Origin: Allocoprobacillus halotolerans
GTDB lineage: Bacteria > Bacillota_I > Bacilli_A > Erysipelotrichales > Coprobacillaceae
NCBI RefSeq assembly: GCF_024399475.1
Contig: NZ_CP101620.1
Location: forward strand, 1,531,608 to 1,595,607
Length of the DNA: 64,000 nt
Direction: 5' to 3'
Under the pieces are notes generated by a model, which worked only from the letters and a program-made list of their open reading frames with translations, was not told the origin of the DNA and did not search any database. This document shows positions 54,728 to 64,000 of the stretch, one piece after another (position 1 is the stretch's first letter; each line of letters begins with the position of its first letter). A program made the position numbers and the translations under genes.

Positions 54728-55527
54728 TTTTATCGGATTTAGATGAAACATTATTAGTCAATCATCATGTGCCATCATGTAATCAAAAAGCAATCCAAAA
54801 GATGAAGAATGTCCGTTTTGTTCCTGCAACTGGACGTTCATTTGGCATGATTGAAGAAATTTTAAAGGAAATAGGAACAAGTCAAAAGGCTGATGAATAT
54901 TCTATTTGTTTTAATGGTGGTTTGATTGTTGAAAATAAGGATGCCAGAATTTTATCTTTTCATGGTTTGTCTTTTCAAGAAGCAAAGTTGCTTTTTGATT
55001 TAGGTGAAAAATATGATGTTTGTGTTATGATTTTTACTTTGGATCATTGTTATATATTTAAGGCGGATCCTAGTGAAGTTGCTAGAAAAACAGCTCAAAA
55101 AGCAGCGTTTACTGTGATTGATGAATATAATATGGATTTTTTGAAAGATGAAAAAATTGCTAAATTTTTATATGTAAAACCTGATATGGATTATCTTCAA
55201 AACATTGAAAAAGATTTACCTGAAACGATTAAGTGTCAATTTGCCATGAGTTATTCATCTTATCGTTATTTGGAATTTAATCCTTTAGGAGTCAGCAAAG
55301 GGGCTGCTTTAAAATGGTTGGCTGATTATTTACATATAGATATTAAAGATGTTATTGCAGTGGGAGATAATTATAATGATGTTTCAATGATTGAAGCAGC
55401 AGGTCTGGGTATATGTGTGGCTGGAGCGAACGAGGATATTCAGTCATTGAGTGATTATGTGACAACTGTAGATTTTGATCAAGGAGCTGTTAAGGAAGTT
55501 ATTGAAAAATTTATATTGGAGGAGTAG
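54715..55527 (+). CDS. Cof-type HAD-family phosphatase (first of a tandem pair)
   Basis: 270-aa HAD IIB phosphatase. LSDLDETLLVNHHVP is motif I, FVPATGRS is motif II, and IAVGDNYNDVSMIEAAGLGI is motif IV. It overlaps the esterase gene and is followed six bases later by a close paralog, so the four genes from esterase to ung look like one unit. The substrate is unknown. Confidence 0.87.
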   Translation: MYRMILSDLDETLLVNHHVPSCNQKAIQKMKNVRFVPATGRSFGMIEEILKEIGTSQKADEYSICFNGGLIVENKDARILSFHGLSFQEAKLLFDLGEKYDVCVMIFTLDHCYIFKADPSEVARKTAQKAAFTVIDEYNMDFLKDEKIAKFLYVKPDMDYLQNIEKDLPETIKCQFAMSYSSYRYLEFNPLGVSKGAALKWLADYLHIDIKDVIAVGDNYNDVSMIEAAGLGICVAGANEDIQSLSDYVTTVDFDQGAVKEVIEKFILEE

Positions 55528-55533
55528 AGGACT

Positions 55534-56352
55534 ATGAAATACAAAGTCATTGCGAGTGATATGGATGAAACATTGTTAAATGATCAACATGTGATTTGTC
55601 AAAGAAATATTGATTTAATTCGTCAAGCCAAGGAAAAAGGAGTTAAGTTTGTACCAGCAACAGGACGTGGTTTTATGTCTATTCAACGTGATTTGAAATT
55701 GTTGGGGTTATATGATGTTGCTAAGGAATATGTTATTTCTTTTAATGGTGGAGCTTTAACTGAAAATAAAGATAATCATTTATTGTATTTTGAAGGATTG
55801 TCTTTTGAAAAGACGAAGGAAATTTTTGAATTTGGATTAAAACAGGATGTTTGTCAACATATTTATACAAAAGATAAGGTTTATGTTTTTAATTTATCCC
55901 AATCAGAAGCTAAACGTATTCAAGAACAACAGGTTGAATGTGAAATTATGACAGAAAATTCAATGGATTTTTTAAAGGATGAACCGATTTCTAAGATCTT
56001 GTTTCAAAATACAGATGTTCCTTATTTAATGAGTTTGGAACCACAAATGAAATATATTACAGAAGGTATGTGTGCTGTTAGTTATTCTTCTAATCGTTAT
56101 ATGGAATTTAATAAGATTGGTGTCGATAAAGGTCAAGGATTGAAACATTTGGCACAGATTATTGGAGTGGATTTGTCTGAATGTATTGCTGTGGGTGATA
56201 ATTATAATGATTTGCCAATGTTGGAAGTAGCTGGTTTATCAGTAGCTGCAGGAAATGCTGTTGAAGATGTGAAAAAAGTTTGTGATGTTGTGACAAAAGC
56301 TGATAATAATGAAGGTGTGATTGCTGAAATTATTGAAAGGTTTATTCTCTAA
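55534..56352 (+). CDS. Cof-type HAD-family phosphatase (second of a tandem pair)
   Basis: 272 aa. Motifs are ASDMDETLLNDQHVI, FVPATGRGF and IAVGDNYNDLPMLEVAGLSV. Shared runs such as FNGG-LTENKD, MDFLKDE and SYSSNRYMEFN with its upstream neighbour show a tandem duplication that has diverged. The stop overlaps the ung start by one base. Confidence 0.87.
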   Translation: MKYKVIASDMDETLLNDQHVICQRNIDLIRQAKEKGVKFVPATGRGFMSIQRDLKLLGLYDVAKEYVISFNGGALTENKDNHLLYFEGLSFEKTKEIFEFGLKQDVCQHIYTKDKVYVFNLSQSEAKRIQEQQVECEIMTENSMDFLKDEPISKILFQNTDVPYLMSLEPQMKYITEGMCAVSYSSNRYMEFNKIGVDKGQGLKHLAQIIGVDLSECIAVGDNYNDLPMLEVAGLSVAAGNAVEDVKKVCDVVTKADNNEGVIAEIIERFIL

Positions 56353-57005
56353 TGGATTTTAAAACAATTATTAATCGTGAGCGCCAACAGCCTTATTATC
56401 AACAATTAGAAGCCTTTGTTAATCATGAATATCAGATACATACTGTTTATCCTCCACGTCAACGTATTTTTCACTGTTTTAATTTTAAAGATTATGAAGA
56501 TATTAAAGTTGTGATTATTGGACAAGATCCTTATCATGAAGAAAATCAAGCTAATGGATTGGCTTTTAGTGTCGCAAAAGGTGTGCAAATTCCACCAAGT
56601 CTTGTCAATATTTATAAAGAAGCACATGATGATGTTGGTATTGATATTCCACGTCATGGTGATTTGTCATCATGGGCCAATCAAGGCGTTTTATTGTTAA
56701 ATACTGTTTTAACAGTTCAAGCCCATCGTGCGAATTCACATAAGGAAAAAGGATGGGAGATTTTTACAAATCATATTATTGAAGATATGAATCAAAGAGA
56801 AAAACCATTAGTTTTTATTTTATGGGGTAGACAAGCCATTGATAAAGCAAAGATGATTGATCAAACAAAACATTGCGTGATTACAAGTCCACATCCTTCA
56901 CCTTTATCAGCTTATCGTGGTTTCTTTGGTTCTAAGCCTTTTTCTAAAACAAATCAATTTTTAATCAGTCAGGGAATAGAACCGATAGATTGGAGGATTC
57001 GATGA
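56352..57005 (+). CDS. ung: Uracil-DNA glycosylase (family 1)
   Basis: 217-aa base-excision repair enzyme that removes uracil from DNA. The catalytic water-activating Asp is in VVIIGQDPYHEENQANGLAF. The DNA-intercalating motif is HPSPLSAYRGFFG, with the catalytic His at its start. Length is normal. It overlaps the folC start by four bases. Confidence 0.95.
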   Translation: MDFKTIINRERQQPYYQQLEAFVNHEYQIHTVYPPRQRIFHCFNFKDYEDIKVVIIGQDPYHEENQANGLAFSVAKGVQIPPSLVNIYKEAHDDVGIDIPRHGDLSSWANQGVLLLNTVLTVQAHRANSHKEKGWEIFTNHIIEDMNQREKPLVFILWGRQAIDKAKMIDQTKHCVITSPHPSPLSAYRGFFGSKPFSKTNQFLISQGIEPIDWRIR

Positions 57006-58224
57006 TGTTTAAGGATGTTAATGAAGCAATTGCTTATATAGAATCAAAAAGAAACAAAAGACCTATTGATGCTTTTAGAGATACTTTGAATAAATGTCAT
57101 ATTTTAATGAAACAGAAAAATATGATTCATATTGCTGGAACTAATGGAAAAGGTTCAACAGTGAATTATTTACGTAGTATACTCAATGCCCATGGTTATA
57201 AAGTAGGAACGTTTACTTCACCTTATTTGATTAGTCATAATGATCGTATTCGTGTGGATGATGTCCCTATTAGTGATGAAGATTTATTGAAATATGTTAA
57301 TCAGTATTATGCTATTATTGAAGAAGATGAATTGTCAATGTTTGAAATTGATGTGTTAATTATGTTGGCGTATTTTCAATCACTTGATTTAGATTATCGT
57401 ATTATTGAAACGGGTATTGGAGGATTGAATGATAAAACAAATGTTATTGATTCAATTGTTAGTGCTATTACAAATATTGGTTTGGATCATCAAAAACAAC
57501 TTGGTGATATTTATGATATTATTAATGAAAAAATGGGTATCATTAAACCCCACCAAATGTTTATTACTAGTGAAACCAAAGGAACAATTCTCGCACGTTT
57601 TCAAGAACAATGTGATGCTATGGGGGCTGTGATGTATGTGGTGCCTGAATATCAGGTTTCTCGTTATCCATTCCATTTTAGATATCGTGATATGGCCTTT
57701 ACTTTAGAAAATCAAGGCATTTATCAGGTGACAAATGCTCGTCTTGCTTTAACTATTGCTTCTAAATTGATAAAGCTTGATCCACTCAAAACGCAACCGG
57801 CGATTGAAGATGCCTCTTGGAAAGGGCGTTACGAAACACTGACCTATCAAGATGTTACTGTCGATATCGATGGAGCACATAATATGCCAGGCATTAAAGC
57901 TTTGCTTCAAACTTTAAGAGTAAAAAAGAAAAAGATGTTGCTATTATTTTTTCTTGTTTAAATGATCGTGATGTAGATGAAATGTTAGATGCTATGTTGA
58001 AAGCGGGTTATCCAGTGTATTTAACAACTTTTCAAGATGAAAGGGCGATAGATTTATCGACAATTGAACCACGTCCACAGTTAATTGTTGTTAATAGTTA
58101 TATTGAAGCCATGCAGACAGCATATATTAAAAAACAACATATTGTTGTGACAGGATCATTACATTTTATTTCAAAAGTTAGAAAGTATTTAATTGATTTA
58201 CAAAATTCAAATACAAAAAAATAA
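57002..58224 (+). CDS. folC: Folylpolyglutamate synthase / dihydrofolate synthase, frame broken
   Basis: Mur-ligase-family enzyme that adds glutamates to folates. The P-loop is HIAGTNGKGSTVNYLRSILN, and ETGIGGLNDKTNVI and DIDGAHNMPGIKALLQTL carry substrate and C-terminal domain residues. ATG 57002 follows TGGAGGATT. The TTG at 56990 overlaps that site. A missing A at 57922-57927 breaks the frame. Restored text is RVKKEKDVAIIFSCLNDRDV and total about 407 aa. Confidence 0.9.
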
Positions 58225-58226
58225 TG

Positions 58227-58268
58227 AAAAAACCAATCGGGAGTCTATGACTCTTTGATTGGTTTTTT
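58227..58268. terminator. Convergent terminator between folC and gerQ
   Basis: AAAAAACCAATC and GATTGGTTTTTT form a long stem with an inner GAGTC/GACTC hairpin, T-rich on both strands. Confidence 0.85.
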
Positions 58269-58270
58269 AG

Positions 58271-58573
58271 CTAACGGATATTGAAATTGATAGGTTCATC
58301 AAATTCGGCCCAGTCAAAATAAACAAATTGAAAAATATAAAATTTCTGATTTTTAGGATCACGTACGACAAAGTGATCTCGACCGACTTGTTCAATGGTT
58401 CCTTTGTAGATACGATCACGCCAGTCTTCACTGCCTGTATAAGTGAAATAAAAAGTACCAAGTTTTCCAATGTTTAAACGTAAAATGTTTTCTAAATAAG
58501 TTTGTTCAGAAATTGGGGTAGGTAATGATGAGGTTTGACCTCCGGGAATGATTGTTTGATTGTTTGTGTCCAT
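58271..58573 (-). CDS. gerQ: Spore coat protein GerQ
   Basis: 100-aa coat protein needed for CwlJ function in germination. The core NILRLNIGKLGTFYFTYTGS, WRDRIYKGTIEQVGRDHFVV and FVYFDWAEFDEPIN match the family. In Bacillus, GerQ is crosslinked by transglutaminase and holds CwlJ in the coat. The cwlJ-like gene is directly upstream (eight bases), the same pairing as in Bacillus. Confidence 0.88.
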   Translation of the reverse strand: MDTNNQTIIPGGQTSSLPTPISEQTYLENILRLNIGKLGTFYFTYTGSEDWRDRIYKGTIEQVGRDHFVVRDPKNQKFYIFQFVYFDWAEFDEPINFNIR

Positions 58574-58581
58574 AGATCCTC

Positions 58582-59003
58582 CTATAAGTCACATCTTAAT
58601 TTAGCACCTGGGGTGTAGAAACAATGATTTTTATAACGTCCACTCAATTCACCATAAAATTGTTGGGGACAGGTGACATTGCTGCCAGGATTTTTAAACC
58701 AGAGTGCATTTGTTGCTGGTTCAATGCGATAACCATCAATATTACGTAAAGCGAGTTCTTTTTCTTTAGCATTAACAGGTTGATTGAACAGGGGTTGGTT
58801 GACACCGGCAAAGGCATTTTTTGATAAACCACTTCTGAAATGGTACGCGTGTTTTTGAAAACATCACAGTTAGCAACAACACGATTGACAATGACATTGC
58901 CGACCATCAGCATCCCTTCTTCGCCTTCTCCTAAAGCCTCCGCTTTCATAATACGGGCCAGTAATTCAATATCAGAATCATTGTATAAGATTCTTGGGGA
59001 CAT
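58582..59003 (-). CDS. cwlJ: Cell wall hydrolase CwlJ/SleB family, frame broken
   Basis: Spore cortex-lytic enzyme of about 140 aa, the size of CwlJ, with no signal peptide. The N-terminus has LLARIMKAEALGEGEEGMLM with the catalytic Glu, followed by VGNVIVNRV. A missing base in the run at 58817-58822 breaks the frame. Restored text is VVYQKNAFAGVNQPLFN and then YRIEPATNALWFKNPG, ending GAKLRCDL. The start at 59003 lies six bases after GAGGTG on the minus strand. Co-transcribed with gerQ. Confidence 0.87.
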
Positions 59004-59212
59004 TGTGATCACCTCTCTTTACTATATGAAAAAAATAGAAAAGTTGCTTCAAATCAAAAAATATTGATAACTTCAATGATATTTGAAAATGCATAAAAAC
59101 AGTCAAAAATTTTTCATGAAAATTGACATGAAGTAGTATTTTTTAAAAGAGATTGTGATAGAATAGATATATAGGTAAGCACTTTCATAATCACAATTGA
59201 GGAGGAAAAATT

Positions 59213-60336
59213 ATGGGAAAAGAAATTGTTGCGATGATTTTAGCTGGAGGACGTGGTACACGTCTTGAAGCCTTAACTGCAAAAGTAGCGAAACCGCTGT
59301 ACATTTTGGAGGAAAGTATAGAATTATAGACTTTCCTTTAAGTAATTGTGCTAACTCTGGTATTGATGTTGTTGGAGTTTTGACACAATATGAATCAGTT
59401 CTATTAGGAACATACGTTGGTGCTGGAACAAAGTGGGGACTTGATGGAAATAACTCACTAGCTGCAATCTTACCAGCACGTGAAAGAGGTGGCGTTGGAG
59501 CAACTTGGTATGCTGGAACAGCCGATGCCATTTATCAAAATATCAGCTTCTTAGATCAATACGATCCTGAATATGTTTTAATCCTATCAGGAGACCATAT
59601 TTATAAGATGGATTATGCTGAAATGTTAGCGGCACATAAAGAAAAAGGTGCTGATTTAACAGTTGCTGTATTAAATGTTTCGTTAAAAGAAGCAAGTCGT
59701 TTTGGTATTATGAATACAAATAAAGACGGAACGATTTATGAATTTGAAGAAAAACCAGCAAATCCTAAATCTACACTTGCATCTATGGGGATTTATATCT
59801 TTACTTATAAAGAATTAAGAAAATACTTAATTGCTGATGCTGAAGATGAAAACAGTAAACGTGACTTTGGTATGAATATCATTCCAATGATGTTAGCTGA
59901 CAATAAGAAATTATATGCTTATGAATTTGCTGGATATTGGAAAGATGTTGGAACTGTTGAAAGTTTATGGCAAGCGAATATGGACTTGTTAGATGATAAA
60001 GAATTAGATCTTTATAACATTAAAAAAGATTGGAAAATCTATACTGAAGATACATTGAGTAAACCTCAAATTATTGGTGAAAAAGCATCAATTAAACATT
60101 CACTTGTCACTCAAGGATGTATTGTTAATGGTGAAGTAGAAGGTTCTGTTTTATTCAACAATGTATATATTGGTGAAGGTGCAAAAGTTGTTGATTCAGT
60201 CTTAATGCCAGGTGTATTGGTAGAAGAAGGAGCCCAAATCTATAAAGCTATTATTGATGAAGGTGTTGTGGTGAAATCAAGTGAAGTTATTAATAAAGAC
60301 GCTAAAGAAGTGAAACTTGTCAGTGACAATGCATAA
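59213..60336 (+). CDS. glgC: Glucose-1-phosphate adenylyltransferase, catalytic subunit, frame broken
   Basis: Makes ADP-glucose from ATP and glucose-1-P, the committed step in glycogen synthesis. [15 protein letters not shown] is the nucleotide loop, then [20 protein letters not shown] (restored), GTADAIYQN, the catalytic Asp in [12 protein letters not shown] and the C-terminal left-handed beta-helix with [13 protein letters not shown]. One missing G at 59296 (CCGGCT for CCGCT) breaks the frame. Length is about 374 aa. ATG 59213 follows GAGGAGG. glgD follows after 18 bases. Confidence 0.92.
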
Positions 60337-60354
60337 TAAGAGGGGGTTAACGAG

Positions 60355-61461
60355 ATGGCAAAAGTAGTTGGATATATAAATTTACACTCTGATATTTCAT
60401 ATAAAGGTTTAACAGAAAGAAGACCAGTAGCTTCAGTAAGCTTTTTAGGTCGTTATGGAATTATTGACTTTGTTTTATCAAATATGTCAAATTCTAATGT
60501 GGATACTGTAGGTATTTTGATTAAGGAAAAACCTAGATCATTATTTAAACATTTAGGAAATGGAAACTCTTGGAATTTTAACTCTAAATCAGGTGGAGTT
60601 TCACTTTTATACAATGAAAAGTATGCAAATAGTCCAATGTACAATCATGATATCAACAACATTGTGGAAAATATTGCATTCCTTGAAAAATCTAAAGCAG
60701 ATTATGTTGTGATTGCACCTGCACATATTATTACAACTATGAATTATGCAGAAGTTGTAGATGCTCATGCAAAATCAGGAGCTGAAATCACAATGGTTTA
60801 TCAAAAAATTAATAATGCTGATGAAGCTTTTGTTGGTTCTGATTTCTTACGTTTAAAAGGTAAACAAGTTATGGAAATCAAGAATAATAAAGGGAATAGA
60901 AAAGAAAGAAATATTTCCCTAGAAACATATATCATTAATAAAAAGACCTTATTAAAGATTATTCAATATGCTCAAAAAGTAAGTTCATTCTTTAATTTGA
61001 GAGATACACTTGCTTATTTATGTGATGAAAGAAAGATTATGGCTTATGAATATAAAGGATTTGCAAGATGTATTGATTCTTATGGATCTTATTATAAAGT
61101 AAGTATGGAATTCTTGGATATGGATATTTCTACACAAGTATTTAAGAGTACTTGGCCTATCTTTACAAATACAAATGATACACCACCAACAAAATATTTA
61201 AAGAATGCGATTGTGAAAAAATCATTTGTTGCTAATGGAGCAGTGATTGATGGTGAAGTTGATGGATGTATCTTGTCACGTAATGTTACAATTGGAAAAA
61301 ATGCGGTTGTGAAAAACTGTATCATTTTAAATGGTTCTAAAGTATGTGCAGGAGCACATCTTGAAAATGTTATTATTGATAAAGATGCACGTATTGAAAA
61401 GAAAACTGAACTTATTGGTGAAGAAGAACCACTTTATGTTAGAGAAGGGGATGTTGTTTAA
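60355..61461 (+). CDS. glgD: Glucose-1-phosphate adenylyltransferase, GlgD subunit
   Basis: 368-aa regulatory paralog of GlgC found in Firmicutes. It has the same two-domain plan (pyrophosphorylase fold, then beta-helix with CILSRNVTIGKNAVVKNCII), but the N-terminal GGxGTRL loop is missing and the catalytic GDH is replaced by IAPAHIIT. It is therefore probably not catalytic alone and forms a heterotetramer with GlgC. Its stop overlaps the glgA start. Confidence 0.92.
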   Translation: MAKVVGYINLHSDISYKGLTERRPVASVSFLGRYGIIDFVLSNMSNSNVDTVGILIKEKPRSLFKHLGNGNSWNFNSKSGGVSLLYNEKYANSPMYNHDINNIVENIAFLEKSKADYVVIAPAHIITTMNYAEVVDAHAKSGAEITMVYQKINNADEAFVGSDFLRLKGKQVMEIKNNKGNRKERNISLETYIINKKTLLKIIQYAQKVSSFFNLRDTLAYLCDERKIMAYEYKGFARCIDSYGSYYKVSMEFLDMDISTQVFKSTWPIFTNTNDTPPTKYLKNAIVKKSFVANGAVIDGEVDGCILSRNVTIGKNAVVKNCIILNGSKVCAGAHLENVIIDKDARIEKKTELIGEEEPLYVREGDVV

Positions 61462-62888
61462 TGAGAATAGTTTTTGCGACAAGTGAAGCGAATCCCTATA
61501 TTAAATCTGGTGGTTTGGCAGATGTTTTAGGTTCACTTCCAAAAGCACTTGTTCAAAAAGGACATGAATGTATTGTTGTGTTACCAAAATATCAGGATAT
61601 GAAATTGGCTGATACACTTGAATATGTGACGAACTATGATATTTGGGTAGGTTGGAGAAAATGCTATTGTGGTGTTTTTAAAGCTGAATATGATGGTGTG
61701 ACTTACTATTTCATTGATAATGAACAATATTTTAGAAGACCAGGTTTATATGGGTATGATGATGATAATGAAAGATTTGCATTCTTTGATTTTGCAGTAT
61801 TAGAATTGTTGTCACATATTGATGTGAAACCAGATATTCTACATTTACATGATTGGCAAACAGCTATGATTGCGACACTATATAAAGAAAGATATGCTTA
61901 TTATGAATATTATCAAGGAATTAAAGTTGTCTTTACAATTCATAATATTGCTTATCAAGGAAAATGTGATCCAGCTTTATTAAGTGATCATTTTGGATTA
62001 GATAATTATCTTTATTATAATGGAAACTGCCGTAACGATGGATGTTTCAATATGATGAAGGCTGCAATTTATTATAGTGATATTATCACAACAGTATCAC
62101 CAACATATGCTAAGGAAATTTTAACTGATAGCTTTGGTGAAGGATTGCAGAATATCTTACAAATGCGTAGACATGATTTGTATGGTATCTTAAATGGAAT
62201 TGATTATGATACAATCAATCCAGCAACAGATCCAGAAATTGTTGAACATTTTGATATTACAAATGTTGATGAAAAGAAAGTTATCAATAAATTAGCTTTA
62301 CAAAAAGAATGTGGATTACCTGAAAATAAAGATGTACCTTTAATTGGTATTGTGACAAGATTGACTTGGCAAAAAGGATTAGATTTGATTATCAATCGTA
62401 TGGAAGAATTGATGAAACGTGATGTGCAAGTTGTTATTTTAGGTGCTGGTGATCAAAAATATGAAGAACCATTAAAAGGAATAGCGGCTTATCATAATCA
62501 AAAATTATCATTAAATTTGAAATATGACTTTGGATTATCTTGTCGTATCTATGCAGGATGTGATATGTTCTTAATGCCATCATTATTTGAACCTTGTGGT
62601 TTATCACAGATGATGTCACTTCGTTATGGAACAATTCCTATTGTAAGAGAAACAGGTGGATTAAAAGATAGTGTTGAACCATATAATGAGTTCAATAATA
62701 CTGGAGATGGATTTAGCTTTACAAACTATAATGCTCATGAAATGATGGATATTATTGATTACGCATTAAAGGTTTATCAAGATAAAGAACAATGGCAAGG
62801 ATTAGTACATCGTGCAATGGAAGCGAAACTTGATTGGGATAAAAGTGCTGATGCCTATTTGAAAGTTTTCAATTCATTGTTAGATTAA
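61461..62888 (+). CDS. glgA: Glycogen synthase (ADP-glucose, GT5)
   Basis: 475-aa GT-B glycosyltransferase that extends alpha-1,4-glucan from ADP-glucose. ANPYIKSGGLADVLGSLPKA carries the KxGGL motif, HLHDWQTAMIATLY and VFTIHNIAYQG are typical, and FEPCGLSQMMSLRYGTIPIV is the C-terminal E-X7-E motif. It is the last gene of glgC-glgD-glgA. The branching enzyme and phosphorylase are not in the window. Confidence 0.95.
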   Translation: MRIVFATSEANPYIKSGGLADVLGSLPKALVQKGHECIVVLPKYQDMKLADTLEYVTNYDIWVGWRKCYCGVFKAEYDGVTYYFIDNEQYFRRPGLYGYDDDNERFAFFDFAVLELLSHIDVKPDILHLHDWQTAMIATLYKERYAYYEYYQGIKVVFTIHNIAYQGKCDPALLSDHFGLDNYLYYNGNCRNDGCFNMMKAAIYYSDIITTVSPTYAKEILTDSFGEGLQNILQMRRHDLYGILNGIDYDTINPATDPEIVEHFDITNVDEKKVINKLALQKECGLPENKDVPLIGIVTRLTWQKGLDLIINRMEELMKRDVQVVILGAGDQKYEEPLKGIAAYHNQKLSLNLKYDFGLSCRIYAGCDMFLMPSLFEPCGLSQMMSLRYGTIPIVRETGGLKDSVEPYNEFNNTGDGFSFTNYNAHEMMDIIDYALKVYQDKEQWQGLVHRAMEAKLDWDKSADAYLKVFNSLLD

Positions 62889-62892
62889 TAAA

Positions 62893-62917
62893 GGGGATAG
62901 GGAAACCTATCTCTTTT
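62893..62917 (+). terminator. Terminator after glgA
   Basis: GGGGATAGG pairs with CCTATCTCT around GAAA with G-U pairs and runs into a short T tract. Confidence 0.65.
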
Positions 62918-62988
62918 GTTTGAAAAAGAAATTTTATTTGATTTTCGAGTTTGAGTTTAGTACAATGTTTTCGTAAGGAGGGAGGAAG

Positions 62989-63504
62989 ATGAAAGTATTC
63001 ATCAAAATTTTTACGGTTTTTTTGTTGATGGGATGCTTATTTGCCTGTGAACAAGGTGACGTAAAAGTATCTTTAGAAAGAGATGGGAATTTATATGAAG
63101 TCACAGATCTGGTTTCTTTCTACTACCCTAAAGATTTTCAATTGGATGCCAATCATGAAAATCAAAAAGATGTACGTTTTATTAAAGATGATGCCTCATA
63201 TATTTATGCGACAATAATTGATGATACAGATAATGTTTTAGAAGAACTTCCACAACTCTATGAAGGACAGCTAGAAGAAGATGGTGCGATTGATATTTAT
63301 TTCCAACGAGAAACCATTCCAAGTGGAATTAGCTGTTATGAGTTTACAGGAACATATCAGGCAACGGGAATGAAATTTGTCCAAATGGTATATTTTACAG
63401 AAGATGCCAGCTATGTTTATAGCTATCAGGCTCCAGAAAAAGTCTATGAAGACCAGATTGATATTGTTAAACAGTATTTAGAATCTTTGACAGTGCATCA
63501 TTAA
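62989..63504 (+). CDS. Putative lipoprotein of unknown function
   Basis: 171-aa protein with a lipoprotein signal. A basic start (MKVFIKIF) leads to a hydrophobic core and the lipobox LFAC at about residues 17-20. The mature part is acidic, with LVSFYYPKDFQLDANHENQK and IPSGISCYEFTGTYQATGMK, resembling small PsbP/DUF-type lipoproteins that hold a single mixed alpha-beta domain. No function is assigned. It sits alone between the glycogen operon and cysS. Confidence 0.7.
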   Translation: MKVFIKIFTVFLLMGCLFACEQGDVKVSLERDGNLYEVTDLVSFYYPKDFQLDANHENQKDVRFIKDDASYIYATIIDDTDNVLEELPQLYEGQLEEDGAIDIYFQRETIPSGISCYEFTGTYQATGMKFVQMVYFTEDASYVYSYQAPEKVYEDQIDIVKQYLESLTVHH

Positions 63505-63506
63505 TC

Positions 63507-63535
63507 TTGATTAACAAAAATGAATTTGTTATAGT
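63507..63535 (+). promoter_or_regulatory. cysS promoter
   Basis: TTGATT (63507-63512) and TATAGT (63530-63535) are 17 bases apart. The -35 starts two bases after the lipoprotein stop codon. Confidence 0.65.
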
Positions 63536-63555
63536 ATTGATAAAGAGTTTATAAA

Positions 63556-63602
63556 GCATTTGATAAAGTTAATAAAGAGGAGTCTTTATCATCTGCTTTT
63601 TT
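63556..63602 (+). terminator. Terminator-like hairpin in the cysS leader
   Basis: GCATTTGATAAAG (63556-63568) pairs with CTTTATCATCTGC (63584-63596) with a small internal mismatch, followed by T7. It lies after the cysS promoter and 19 bases before the start codon, so it is an attenuator candidate or it ends the lipoprotein transcript. Confidence 0.6.
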
Positions 63603-63620
63603 ATTTAAGGAGGAATAGAA

Positions 63621-64000
63621 ATGAAACTATTTAACTCATTAACCAATAAAAAAGAAGAATTTGTCCCTATTAAAGAGGGAGAAGTGAGTATTTATGTTTG
63701 TGGTCCAACGGTTTATAACTATGCACACATTGGTAATACACGACCTATGATTGTTTTTGATATTTTAAGAAGAACTTTTGAGTATTTAGGATATCAAGTG
63801 ACTTTTGTATCTAATTTTACAGATGTCGATGATAAGATTATCAAAGCAGCCAAAGAAGAAGGTATCAGTGAAAAAGAATTGACTGATAAATATATTCAGG
63901 CTTATGAAGATGTTCGTAGAGGTTTAAATTTGTTGTTTCCAACATATGCTCCTCGTGTTACAGAAACAATGCAACCAATCATTGATTTTATTGATGATTT
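63621..64000 (+). CDS. cysS: Cysteinyl-tRNA synthetase, 3' end cut by window
   Basis: Class I aminoacyl-tRNA synthetase that charges tRNA-Cys. The first 126 residues are visible. MKLFNSLTNKKEEFVPIKEG is followed by the zinc and HIGH-like site VCGPTVYNYAHIGNTRP and by NFTDVDDKIIKAAKEEG. ATG 63621 follows AAGGAGG by nine bases. The gene runs off the window with an open frame, so the KMSKS motif cannot be checked. Confidence 0.95.
   Translation, partial: MKLFNSLTNKKEEFVPIKEGEVSIYVCGPTVYNYAHIGNTRPMIVFDILRRTFEYLGYQVTFVSNFTDVDDKIIKAAKEEGISEKELTDKYIQAYEDVRRGLNLLFPTYAPRVTETMQPIIDFIDD

Noticed and set aside
63536-63620. T-box leader for cysS
   Set aside because: The leader is under 90 nt and lacks the GGTGG-type T-box sequence and stem I.

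Overview
The window is from a low-GC, Gram-positive, spore-forming anaerobe. Codon use is strongly A/T-biased. Spore genes are present (spoVT-like, rqcP/yabO, yabP, yabQ, cwlJ, gerQ), and so are fermentative genes (adhE, an NfnAB-type transhydrogenase, PEP carboxykinase) and a family II pyrophosphatase with a CBS insert. Protein character and gene content suggest a gut Firmicute, perhaps class Erysipelotrichia (Coprobacillaceae-like). That placement is inference, not proof.

Layout. 1-2.3 kb: murF-ddl (peptidoglycan precursors). 2.4-3.2 kb: a decayed Rpn-type nuclease gene. 3.4-13.3 kb: an eight-gene leucine/isoleucine/valine operon (leuA-ilvN-ilvC-leuC-leuD-leuB-ilvD-ilvB) behind a strong promoter and a T-box leader whose likely specifier is the leucine codon CUC. 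13.4-19.8 kb: a P-type ATPase, a TIM-barrel protein of unknown role, pckA and eno. 19.9-22.4 kb: decayed PTS and Rpn genes around a small rhodanese. 22.7-28.5 kb: pgk-tpiA, a Na+/Ca2+ exchanger and adhE. 28.6-34.4 kb: a 6-phospho-beta-glucosidase, a lone PTS IIB and a mobile-DNA patch. The patch holds an IS1634-type element flanked by 322-bp direct repeats, two tandem small-RNA-like units and an IS200-type element. 34.4-42.9 kb: a HAD phosphatase, nfnAB, and a LacI-type regulator divergent from galT-galM-galK. 43-47.6 kb: a YheO-type regulator, ppaC, a HAD phosphatase, a GDPD and spoVT-rqcP. 47.6-52.9 kb: a 5.2-kb island that splits rqcP from yabP. 52.9-59 kb: yabP-yabQ-divIC, an esterase, two HAD phosphatases, ung, folC and gerQ-cwlJ. 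59.2-63.5 kb: glgC-glgD-glgA and a lipoprotein. The start of cysS ends the window.

The most striking item is in the island. A cell-wall-anchored surface protein of 1037 aa is preceded by a 120-bp DNA segment bounded by perfect 18-bp inverted repeats, and a serine recombinase gene lies just beyond it. The segment holds a near-consensus promoter (TTGAAA-17-TATAAT). In this copy it points away from the surface-protein gene, so the sequence looks like the OFF state of an invertible-promoter (phase-variation) switch. The whole cassette is bounded by 109-bp inverted repeats and an 18-bp direct repeat.

A caution applies to the whole window. About twenty single-base losses, mostly in A or T runs, break the frames of otherwise healthy genes (leuB, ilvB, pckA, adhE, galT, galK, ppaC, folC, glgC and others). 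The pattern fits homopolymer under-calling better than gene decay. I therefore annotate these as single CDSs with a frame break. Genes with several lesions of mixed type are called pseudogenes.
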